Shown here in pieces: positions 46,114 through 53,176 of a stretch of 64,000 nt of DNA (position 1 is the stretch's first letter; the number at the start of each line of letters is the position of its first letter). The DNA is taken from the NCBI GenBank assembly GCA_017407115.1, contig JAFQXD010000046.1:1-64000 (forward strand). The letters are read 5' to 3'. This DNA is from Methanobrevibacter sp. (GTDB lineage Archaea > Methanobacteriota > Methanobacteria > Methanobacteriales > Methanobacteriaceae). The position numbers and the translations under genes were made by a program. The notes below the pieces were generated by a model that saw only the letters and a list, made by a program, of their open reading frames with translations, had not been told where the DNA came from and searched no databases.

Positions 46114-47298
46114 TTAATCGTTTGATAAATTATCGAAATATCCTTGTATAAATATAACTGGTGTTCCTTTATCTCCGGAACCGCTTGTTAAATCACATAA
46201 TGATCCGATTAAATCAGTCAGTACTCTTGGAGTGGTTCCTTCGGTAATCATTTGTCCAGTTAAATCAGCATCTTTTTCTTTGATTTCTTGTTTGATTGCT
46301 TCTTTTAATTCGTCACCTTTCAAATCAGCGAACTTGTTGTCGGAAACATATTTTAATTTGATTTCATTTGGATATCCAATTAATCCGCTGGTGTGTGCTG
46401 GTGAAACAACAGGATCTGCGAGTTCCCAGATTTTTCCAACAGGGTCTTTAAATGCTCCGTCACCGTAAACCATTACTTCTATTTGTTTGCCGGTAAGTTC
46501 AATTAATCTTTTTTGGACTTCAACAACCAATTTGTCCCCGGTTCTTGGGAACAATTTTAATTTTTCTTCAGTTGCTTTGTTGGAACCAAGTAATCCGTAA
46601 TCTGGGTTGAATCCTGAATCTTCGACTGGTTCGGTTAAAATTTGATGGAGGCCGTATACGTGTGCTCCTTCATCTTTGAGCAATTTTGTTGTTTTTTCTC
46701 TTGTATGGATATCGCATGTTAAAATGTCGGTGGTATAATCAAGAATAGCTTTTACATCATTTGAAAAGACAAATTCAACTTCACAGTCTTCCTCTTCAAT
46801 TACTTCCCTGTAAAAGTCAATCATGTTAATTCCGGTAAATGGGTGTTTCCATGAACCGAAAGTCTCTTTGTATTCATCTTCAGTGATGATACTTCCTAAG
46901 TTGTATTCACTTTCTTCCAGAACATTTTCGTCTAAAATTCCGTTTCCCACTTCATCTGATGGGAATGAAGTTAAAAGGGTGATTTTATCCATTGCTCTTG
47001 CAATACCTTTTAAAATAATTGAAAATCTGTTTCTGCTTAAAATAGGATTTGTCACTCCAATATTTTTTGATGGGAATTTTGTTTGTAAATCTTCGGCAAC
47101 ATCATCTACAGTTACATAATTTCCTTCTGAAATACCTACAACAGCTTCGGTAATTGCAACAATGTCCTTGTCTCTGAATTCAAATCCTTCACTTTCCTTT
47201 GCTGCCATAACTGAATCTACAACTATGGTTGCCAAATCATCATTTTCTTTAATAATTGGTGTCCTTATACCACGTACTACTGTACCAACGCATCTCAT
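46114..47298 (-). CDS. Coenzyme F420-0:L-glutamate ligase-family protein
   Basis: 394 aa, longer than CofE (~250 aa). The N-terminal part carries F420 ligase features: VVRGIRTPIIKENDDLATIVVDS, RDKDIVAITEAVVGISEGNYV and SRNRFSIILKGIARAM. The middle has HVYGLHQILTEPVEDSGFNPDYGLLGSN and VEVMVYGDGAFKDPVGKIWELADPVVSPAHTSGLIGYPNEIKLKYV. The longer form is a separate subgroup in methanogens whose activity is not proven to be CofE; it may ligate glutamate or another amino acid onto a cofactor. It is flanked by two paralogous methyltransferases. Confidence 0.75.
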   Translation of the reverse strand: MRCVGTVVRGIRTPIIKENDDLATIVVDSVMAAKESEGFEFRDKDIVAITEAVVGISEGNYVTVDDVAEDLQTKFPSKNIGVTNPILSRNRFSIILKGIARAMDKITLLTSFPSDEVGNGILDENVLEESEYNLGSIITEDEYKETFGSWKHPFTGINMIDFYREVIEEEDCEVEFVFSNDVKAILDYTTDILTCDIHTREKTTKLLKDEGAHVYGLHQILTEPVEDSGFNPDYGLLGSNKATEEKLKLFPRTGDKLVVEVQKRLIELTGKQIEVMVYGDGAFKDPVGKIWELADPVVSPAHTSGLIGYPNEIKLKYVSDNKFADLKGDELKEAIKQEIKEKDADLTGQMITEGTTPRVLTDLIGSLCDLTSGSGDKGTPVIFIQGYFDNLSND

Positions 47299-47327
47299 TT
47301 TTTATTACTCCTAAACATAAATGGTCC

Positions 47328-47347
47328 GTTGGAAGATAGTTTCCAAC
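47328..47347. promoter_or_regulatory. Inverted repeat upstream of the F420 ligase-like gene
   Basis: GTTGGAA (47328-47334) and TTCCAAC (47341-47347) form a perfect dyad with a 6-base spacer, about 30 bases before the minus-strand start at 47298. A minus-strand TATA-like TTTATATAATG (revcomp of about 47373-47382) places the transcription start close to the dyad. It could be an operator or a 5' leader hairpin. Confidence 0.45.
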
Positions 47348-47465
47348 AACCCATATACTTTATATTGCTTTCATTATATAAACGTTAAGATTATTTTTTC
47401 ATTTTGCATTAAAAATTATTAAATACTATCTTTTAAAGATTATTATTAAAAGAAGTGGTGGGATT

Positions 47466-48053
47466 ATGCAGGAACACAAACATCATGCAAAATCAAGCAT
47501 AAAATTTCTGGATTCAGATGAGATATTAAGCCAATTGAATTTAAAGGGCAATGAAGTTTTCATGGATGCGGGCTGCGGTGATGGCCACATTGCAATAAAG
47601 GCGATTGAGGACTATCTTCCTGATGGCTGTGCCTATGCAGTGGACAATTACGGACCGTCCATTGATGAGCTGGAAGAATTTAAGGCTGAAAACAATATTG
47701 AAAACCTGATTAATGTTCAAGCAGATATTACAGAAGATATTGTCCAAATTGAGGACAATTCAATCGACATGATTTTCATGCTCAATGTTGTTCATGGATT
47801 TAAGGCATCAGGAAATATGGAAGATGTGATTGAAAAATTACTTAGGATACTCAAAAGTGATGGCAAAATTACTATCGTTGAATTCAGACCTATCGAATGG
47901 TCATTTGGCCCTCCAGTTGAAATTAAATATGCTCCAGATGAACTGGAAGGTATATTTTACAGTTACGGATTTAAAAAGGTTTACTTGAATGATATTGGGG
48001 AAGATGGTCCTGACGGAAAGTCCCATTATTTGATAATATTTGAAAAGGAGTAA
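47466..48053 (+). CDS. Class I SAM-dependent methyltransferase (paralogue B)
   Basis: 195 aa. Motif I is VFMDAGCGDGHIAIKA, motif II YAVDNYGPSI and motif IV DMIFMLNVVHGF. It is clearly a duplicate of the 45453-46043 product (about the same length and the same block order), differing at the acidic residue after the motif II Asp and in the C-terminal substrate region. A GGTGGG ribosome site precedes the ATG. It ends 6 bases before the TarI-like gene, so it may belong to that operon. Confidence 0.8.
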   Translation: MQEHKHHAKSSIKFLDSDEILSQLNLKGNEVFMDAGCGDGHIAIKAIEDYLPDGCAYAVDNYGPSIDELEEFKAENNIENLINVQADITEDIVQIEDNSIDMIFMLNVVHGFKASGNMEDVIEKLLRILKSDGKITIVEFRPIEWSFGPPVEIKYAPDELEGIFYSYGFKKVYLNDIGEDGPDGKSHYLIIFEKE

Positions 48054-48059
48054 GAACAG

Positions 48060-48770
48060 ATGATTTTTGCAGCTATTTTGGCAGGAGGAATTGGATCTAG
48101 AATGGGAGGAACTGATACTCCCAAGCAATTTTTGGATTTGGGAGACAAACCTGTCATAATTCACACTATTGAAAAATTTGCAATTAACAGTAAAATTGAT
48201 AAGATTATAGTTTTAACACCTCAAAACTTTATAAACCATACTAATCATTTAATCGAGGAATATATCGGTGAAAATGAGGACATTGTTGTCATTGAGGGTG
48301 GGGAAACCAGAAATGATACGTTAATCAACTCCATCAGTTACATTGATGAGAATTTTGGAATTGATGATGATTCAATCATCGTTACACATGATTCCGTGCG
48401 TCCATTTGTAACCCACAGGATTATTGAAGACAATATTGAGGCTGCAAAAAGATATGGTGCATGCGATACTGTTGTTCCGGCTACCGATACAATTGTTGAA
48501 AGCATCAATGGCAGGACTATTGAAAGCATTCCCGTAAGGGATTATTATTACCAAGGCCAAACTCCACAGAGCTTCAATATAAAGAAACTTTTCAATTTAA
48601 TCAACAGTTTAACTGAAGAGGAAAGCAATATCCTAACAGATGCATGTAAAATATTCGCACTTAAAGATGAAGATGTATATCTAGTCGATGGTGAAGTAAC
48701 AAATATCAAGATTACATATCCTTATGATTTAAAATTAGCAAATACAATACTTGAGGACCAGCATGATTAA
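48060..48770 (+). CDS. IspD/TarI-family cytidylyltransferase
   Basis: 236 aa. Nucleotidyltransferase motifs are AAILAGGIGSRMGGTDTPKQFLDLGDKPVI (CTP-binding loop), VIEGGETRNDTLINSI, VTHDSVRPFVTHRII and YYYQGQTPQSFNIKKL, as in IspD/TarI. Archaea usually make isoprenoids by the mevalonate route, and the next gene resembles TarJ, so D-ribitol-5-phosphate cytidylyltransferase (CDP-ribitol synthesis) is the better reading than IspD. The product may feed cell-wall or surface polymer synthesis. The stop overlaps the TarJ-like start by 8 bases. Confidence 0.82.
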   Translation: MIFAAILAGGIGSRMGGTDTPKQFLDLGDKPVIIHTIEKFAINSKIDKIIVLTPQNFINHTNHLIEEYIGENEDIVVIEGGETRNDTLINSISYIDENFGIDDDSIIVTHDSVRPFVTHRIIEDNIEAAKRYGACDTVVPATDTIVESINGRTIESIPVRDYYYQGQTPQSFNIKKLFNLINSLTEEESNILTDACKIFALKDEDVYLVDGEVTNIKITYPYDLKLANTILEDQHD

Positions 48771-49779
48771 CATAGTTTACAGATTAAAGTCTCCGAAATT
48801 CTTCGAAGAGTCAATTGATGAGATAGAACTGGACGGTGTAGTTGTCAGACCAACATTTTTATCAATCTGTCAAGCGGACCAGAGATACTATCAGGGCTCA
48901 AGGCCAGCCGAGATTTTAGACAAAAAGCTGCCGATGGCACTGATTCATGAAGGAATAGGGGAAGTTGTCTTTGATGGTGAGGGCAATTTCAAATCAGGAG
49001 ATAAGGTAGTAATGATTCCGAACACTCCCTGCGGTGAAGACGTATGCAGACTAAATTACTCATATAAATCCAAATTTAGAGGCAGCGGATTTGACGGATT
49101 CACATCAGACTTAATCAAGCTTGAAGCCGATAGGGTTGTAAAACTTCCTGATGATTTTAACAATCATGTTTCAGCATTCATTGAATTGATTACAGTAGCA
49201 TATCAGGGAATATCCAAATTTGATGAGTTGACCATCACTCCAAAAGACAGGTTGGGTGTCTGGGGAGATGGAAACCTCGGTTTTATCACATCTTTGCTTT
49301 TAAAAGTGATTTATCCTGAATCAGAAGTGATTATTTTTGGAAAACATCAGGATAATCTCGCCCTGTTCTCATTTACTGATGAACAGTACAGAATTCATGA
49401 TGTTCCAAAAGATTTGGTCGTTGACCATGGATTTGAATGTGTCGGTTCAAGTGCATCACAAACTGCAATTGAACAGATAATCGATTTGATCAATCCTCAA
49501 GGAACTATAAACCTATTTGGAGTAAGCGAATACCCAATACCAATCAACACAAGAATGATTTTGGAAAAGGGAATAACAATTCAGGGAAATAGTCGTTCTG
49601 AAAGGGAGGATTTTATTGGAGTAGTCAAACTCCTTGATGAAAATCCGCAACTCTTTGATTATCTTGAGAAATTGGTTACCAACGTTTGTGAAATAAACTC
49701 CTTAAATGATTTAAAGGAAGCATTTGATCAGGATTCTATTTCCAAATTTGGCAAAACAATTTTGAAATGGAACAAATAA
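48763..49779 (+). CDS. TarJ-like ribulose-5-phosphate reductase (zinc dehydrogenase)
   Basis: 338 aa from the ATG at 48763 (MINIVYRLKSPKF), inside the TarI-like gene; the codon at 48751 gives a longer but unsupported start. It is a medium-chain dehydrogenase: CQADQRYYQGSRP and ALIHEGIGEVVFDGEGNFKSGDKVVMIPNTPC are typical of TarJ/BcbB ribulose-5-phosphate reductases, and the Rossmann motif is GVWGDGNLGFITSLLL. It reduces D-ribulose 5-phosphate to ribitol 5-phosphate for the cytidylyltransferase encoded upstream. Confidence 0.83.
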   Translation: MINIVYRLKSPKFFEESIDEIELDGVVVRPTFLSICQADQRYYQGSRPAEILDKKLPMALIHEGIGEVVFDGEGNFKSGDKVVMIPNTPCGEDVCRLNYSYKSKFRGSGFDGFTSDLIKLEADRVVKLPDDFNNHVSAFIELITVAYQGISKFDELTITPKDRLGVWGDGNLGFITSLLLKVIYPESEVIIFGKHQDNLALFSFTDEQYRIHDVPKDLVVDHGFECVGSSASQTAIEQIIDLINPQGTINLFGVSEYPIPINTRMILEKGITIQGNSRSEREDFIGVVKLLDENPQLFDYLEKLVTNVCEINSLNDLKEAFDQDSISKFGKTILKWNK

Positions 49780-50304
49780 TTAATAGTGCAGCCTATTATA
49801 TATTCTTATATATTCTCTTCGGTAATAATTTCGCTCTTCTTTTTTACACATTACCTGAAGCATGGATAATGCATGCCAGTCATCATCATCAAGTGTTTCA
49901 TTTGCTTTTAATTTTGCTTTAATTCCTTTTAAGATAATTTCACAAGGGTCTTCCTGGATGCATGCGAGTTTTATTGTAAATGCTGCTTCTGATTTGATTT
50001 CGCACTCTTTTACACAAACATTGACATCTTTTGGACACAGTATGTAGATTGAAACTACCTTTCCATATTTTTCGTATAGCTCTTCGGCAAGTTCCACATA
50101 TTTTACAAGCTCATCTTCACTAAAGTCAACCACCTGAAATTCCAAATCAACAAATTCTCCATCATCAGTAATGAAAATGTCTCCTCCCTTGTGGATGTGT
50201 TTGTCAAGTTGGAGTTCATCATTTTCAATACATTTTAATCTTCTTTTATCATTAAATGTTTCTTGTATAACTTTTGTTCTAACTTCGTAATCTTGTCTAT
50301 TCAT
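49780..50304 (-). CDS. Small PD-(D/E)XK/Rpn-like protein
   Basis: 174 aa. A core GGDIFITDDGEFVDLEFQVVDFSEDEL has Asp42 and an E55-F-Q57 (ExQ) motif, matching the active-site pattern of PD-(D/E)XK/Rpn proteins and the protein at 18815-19660 (LLLEFQSS). The second half is helical and acidic (KAKLKANETLDDDDWHALSMLQVM). It is shorter than typical Rpn proteins and lacks an obvious DNA-binding tail. Nuclease activity is inferred. It converges exactly with the TarJ-like gene (adjacent stops). Confidence 0.5.
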   Translation of the reverse strand: MNRQDYEVRTKVIQETFNDKRRLKCIENDELQLDKHIHKGGDIFITDDGEFVDLEFQVVDFSEDELVKYVELAEELYEKYGKVVSIYILCPKDVNVCVKECEIKSEAAFTIKLACIQEDPCEIILKGIKAKLKANETLDDDDWHALSMLQVMCKKEERNYYRREYIRIYNRLHY

Positions 50305-50587
50305 AGTATAACCTTTTAAATTTATTTTGTACTTTTTATATTTGAATTAGAAGTTAATAAATTAGTCAGTTATTTTTTAAATCAATTTTACTGCGTTAAT
50401 TCAATTTTTATGAGCATATGTTGTTTATTTTTAATCATGTAAAATTGCTTTAACTATATAAAATTGTTGTGATTTTGTTAAGTAATAAAGTAAAATTATT
50501 TTTTATTTTTTAATAATAATAACTTTATATATTAGTTTATTCATAAATTGAATTAATTTTTTAAATAATTATTGGAGGTTTGATAAT

Positions 50588-50887
50588 ATTGATTTTCATG
50601 TTGAAGATGTATTGTTTATACTGAAAAGTTTGAAGAATAATCCTTATGGGATTAAATGTAGTTTCCATGGGATAAATCGTGCAAAAAAGAGAGGAATTGA
50701 TTTAAATGTAGTGAATGAATATATTTTTAAAGGAAAATTGGTAGGTATTGAAAAATCTTTTAATGAAATTGGAATATTTCAATTATTATTTGAACATACA
50801 AAAAAATATGATTTGGCTATAGTTATCAAATATTGGATAACTGTAATTGAAAAAAGTGTTAATAAGAGGAAACATTATGAATTTTAA
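50588..50887 (+). CDS. DUF4258-like toxin candidate
   Basis: 99 aa if read from an ATT at 50588, 8 bases after GGAGGT (50574-50579). The first standard start in this frame is a TTG at 50612, 32 bases from that ribosome site. The product has CSFHGINRAKKRGIDLNVVNEYIFKG and a basic C-terminal end (KRKHYEF), resembling DUF4258 proteins, which occur in toxin/antitoxin-like pairs. It overlaps the next gene by 11 bases. A non-canonical start or an upstream sequencing error is possible. Confidence 0.55.
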   Translation: MDFHVEDVLFILKSLKNNPYGIKCSFHGINRAKKRGIDLNVVNEYIFKGKLVGIEKSFNEIGIFQLLFEHTKKYDLAIVIKYWITVIEKSVNKRKHYEF

Positions 50888-51236
50888 AGAATTTGAAGCA
50901 GAATATACTTATGATTATCAATTAGATGTAATTAATATTGAAGTTAAACAGGAGTATATTCATAACAAATCAATAGAGTTGGAATTTGGTGTTTTTCTAG
51001 ATTTTGATGAGGATTATATTCCGGTTAATCTTGAAATAGTTAGTGCTTCTAAGGTTATGGGTGTTGAAAAAGATTGTTTAATAAATCCTAAAGGTAATGT
51101 TAATATTGTTATTCGAGGAAATACGATTGATGTTGAAGTTATTTTCAATTTTAAAAAGAATAATGAATCCCTTCAGTTAATCACTCTAAATGACTGTGGA
51201 TTTCCAAATTCACAAACTAGCTTTGCATTAGTTTAG
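50877..51236 (+). CDS. DUF2283-like antitoxin candidate
   Basis: 119 aa from the ATG at 50877, inside the end of the preceding gene. An N-terminal unit of DUF2283 type (YDYQLDVINIEVKQ... LEFGVFLDFDEDYIPVNLEIVSASKVM) is followed by a second beta-rich stretch. DUF2283 proteins are frequently encoded next to DUF4258 proteins; the pairing is suspected to be a toxin/antitoxin module, with this as the antitoxin. The 11-base overlap indicates translational coupling. Confidence 0.55.
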   Translation: MNFKEFEAEYTYDYQLDVINIEVKQEYIHNKSIELEFGVFLDFDEDYIPVNLEIVSASKVMGVEKDCLINPKGNVNIVIRGNTIDVEVIFNFKKNNESLQLITLNDCGFPNSQTSFALV

Positions 51237-51296
51237 TTATTTTTCAATTTTATTTCTTTTTTAGAATAACGCTGTTATCAAAACAATTAAAAAAAT

Positions 51297-51318
51297 TTTG
51301 GAAATATTAATTTCCAAA
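51297..51318 (-). terminator. Hairpin with the MATE stop codon in the loop
   Basis: TTTGGAAAT (51297-51305) pairs with ATTTCCAAA (51310-51318) around a 4-base loop that contains most of the minus-strand TAA (51307-51309). Reading leftward it is followed by ATTTTTTTAATTG. Confidence 0.6.
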
Positions 51319-52671
51319 TTTAGCTCTTGTTCTTTTAACTTCATATCTTGCAAATGCGTAGTTAAGAACACTGGCGATTGCCCTTCCTATACATAGTCCT
51401 AACCAGATTCCAATCAAGCCCCAATTAAGGATAAATACGAATACATAGATTAGGGGAACTACAAATATGATTTCCCTTAATATTGTAAACATCAGGCTGT
51501 AGGTTCCTTTACCAATTCCCTGATAAAAAAAGCTTGAAGGAATTCCAATACCTGTTAAAATTAATGTAGGACATACGATTTGAAGATACTCGGCAATTCC
51601 AGGAACCAAATTTGCAGTTTCAGGTGTGTATGCAAATATTGTAGCCAGTGGTGTTGCAAAAATCACCAGTATTAACGTTATGGCGGTTCCTAATGCAAGA
51701 CCAAATTTGGCACCGTATTTGTGGGCTCTTGATAGGTAATCTCCATTTTTTGCACCGAATGCACTGCCGGATACTGCAATAACTGCAGACCCGATAGCGG
51801 TTAGTGGCATTATTGCAAACAGGTATAACCTCTGGCCTGAGGTGAATGTTGCAATTCCGTAGTCTCCTCCAACCATTGAAATTACAATAAGATAGATTGA
51901 CATTGCAATTGCCATAATCAGCATGTCAAGTGAGGATGGAATACCTACTTTAAGAATGTCTTTTGCCAAATGAGAGTTAAATTTGAAGTTTTTAAAGCTA
52001 ACGTTTACATATGTGTCCTTTTTGATTAAAATCCAATATAGCATTATTGCCGCTGCAATCGCAGAACTTACAATGGTTGCAAGTGATGCTCCGGCAGAGC
52101 CCAGACCGCAGGTGTATATGAATATCGGATCAAGACTGGCATTCAGGATTACTGTGGCAACAACAACATACATTGCCCTTTTCATATCTCCTTCACCACG
52201 AAGGATTCCGCTGCAGCCGTTTGAATACATAAAAGCAATCAAACCTAAAAATAAAGGTGTTGCATAAGCTAAAGCCTCATTCAATGTCTGGCCAGTTGCA
52301 CCGTAACTTCTAAGCAGTGGCTCTTGTATGATTATGAATATTATGGTTAAGATTACCGAAGCTATTAAAAAAATCACCAGAGAATGTGTTGCTGACTCAT
52401 TGGCCTTTTCATGGTCTTTGGCACCTATAAATCTTGAAAGACTGCTTGTTGCACCATTTCCAAGCCCTACACTTGCTCCATTCAACACCATGAATATGGG
52501 TGTTACAAATCCAATTCCTGCAATAGCTGTCGGACCAAGGCCGGCAACCCAAATTCCATCAACGATGTTGTATAGTGCGGTTAAAATCATTGAAATCATG
52601 ATTGGAATTGCCAGTTTTTTAACAGCTATTTCAGGTTCTCCCCTCATTAACTCTACATTTTTATTTGCCAT
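51307..52671 (-). CDS. MATE-family efflux transporter
   Basis: 454 aa with 12 membrane helices in two homologous halves. MATE features are MANKNVELMRGEPEIAVKKLAIPIMISMILTALYNIVDGIWVAGLGPTAIAGIG and the half repeats around residues 240-280. It exports organic cations or drugs with Na+ or H+. No strong ribosome site is visible before the ATG. Its last codons form a terminator arm. Confidence 0.9.
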   Translation of the reverse strand: MANKNVELMRGEPEIAVKKLAIPIMISMILTALYNIVDGIWVAGLGPTAIAGIGFVTPIFMVLNGASVGLGNGATSSLSRFIGAKDHEKANESATHSLVIFLIASVILTIIFIIIQEPLLRSYGATGQTLNEALAYATPLFLGLIAFMYSNGCSGILRGEGDMKRAMYVVVATVILNASLDPIFIYTCGLGSAGASLATIVSSAIAAAIMLYWILIKKDTYVNVSFKNFKFNSHLAKDILKVGIPSSLDMLIMAIAMSIYLIVISMVGGDYGIATFTSGQRLYLFAIMPLTAIGSAVIAVSGSAFGAKNGDYLSRAHKYGAKFGLALGTAITLILVIFATPLATIFAYTPETANLVPGIAEYLQIVCPTLILTGIGIPSSFFYQGIGKGTYSLMFTILREIIFVVPLIYVFVFILNWGLIGIWLGLCIGRAIASVLNYAFARYEVKRTRAKFGN

Positions 52672-52717
52672 AATTTATAATATTGATTTGAACTAATATT
52701 TAATTGATGGTGATAAT

Positions 52718-53044
52718 GTGGACTATGAGGCAGTCATTTCTGAGAAATTTCCAAACTGTGATGTTGAAGTGATAACTCCTGATGTTTTTGAATTGGGGAT
52801 GTTGGTTGAATACATAACCGACGATATTGTTGTTTACAATCCGTTTTCAGTCATGGTTTACAGGCACATGATTAGATTCATGATGAATGTTGGCCTTCGA
52901 GGAAAAATATATTATTTGGATGGTTTTTCATCAGATGATTTGGAGGAAATATATGCAGGGCTTTTAGAGTTTACATGGAAACGGGACGTTAAAATCAATC
53001 TTTTTAAAAATGCAAACCCTGATGAGGAACTTTTGGGACTGTAA
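52718..53044 (+). CDS. Small acidic protein, unknown
   Basis: 108 aa from a GTG at 52718 preceded by GGTGAT; an ATG two bases earlier is in another frame and is not supported. It is a mixed alpha/beta protein (DVEVITPDVFELGMLVEYITDDIVVYNP...FTWKRDVKINLF), with many Asp/Glu. The family is not recognised. It is divergent from the MATE gene and may overlap a short alternative frame at its 3' end (53022-53147). Confidence 0.5.
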   Translation: MDYEAVISEKFPNCDVEVITPDVFELGMLVEYITDDIVVYNPFSVMVYRHMIRFMMNVGLRGKIYYLDGFSSDDLEEIYAGLLEFTWKRDVKINLFKNANPDEELLGL

Positions 53045-53147
53045 TTCAAGCATTTTGCTGGCTGAGTTAATAAGTGAAAAATATCCTAAAAAGAGTCATC
53101 AGTTGAGTTTGCTTAAAATGATTGTTAATTATAGTAATCTAAAATAA
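53022..53147 (+). CDS. Doubtful 41-codon ORF overlapping the preceding gene
   Basis: An ATG at 53022 in another frame opens 41 codons (MRNFWDCNSSILLAELISEK..., ending IVNYSNLK). It could be a small protein or the out-of-frame tail of the 52718 gene if a one-base indel lies near 53030. No separate ribosome site is clear. Listed as a possibility only. Confidence 0.15.
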   Translation: MRNFWDCNSSILLAELISEKYPKKSHQLSLLKMIVNYSNLK

Positions 53148-53153
53148 AAATAG

Positions 53154-53176
53154 TAGAAGTTGTTATTCAACTTCTA
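53154..53176 (-). terminator. Terminator beginning at the YhgE stop codon
   Basis: TAGAAGTTG (53154-53162) pairs with CAACTTCTA (53168-53176) around 5 bases; the last three bases are the minus-strand TAG (53174-53176). Reading leftward the sequence is CTATTTTTATTTTAG, T-rich. Confidence 0.6.

Noticed and set aside
48060..48770. Cytidylyltransferase as IspD of the MEP isoprenoid pathway
   Set aside because: Archaea usually use mevalonate, no other MEP gene is visible, and the overlapping TarJ-like gene points to ribitol-phosphate.
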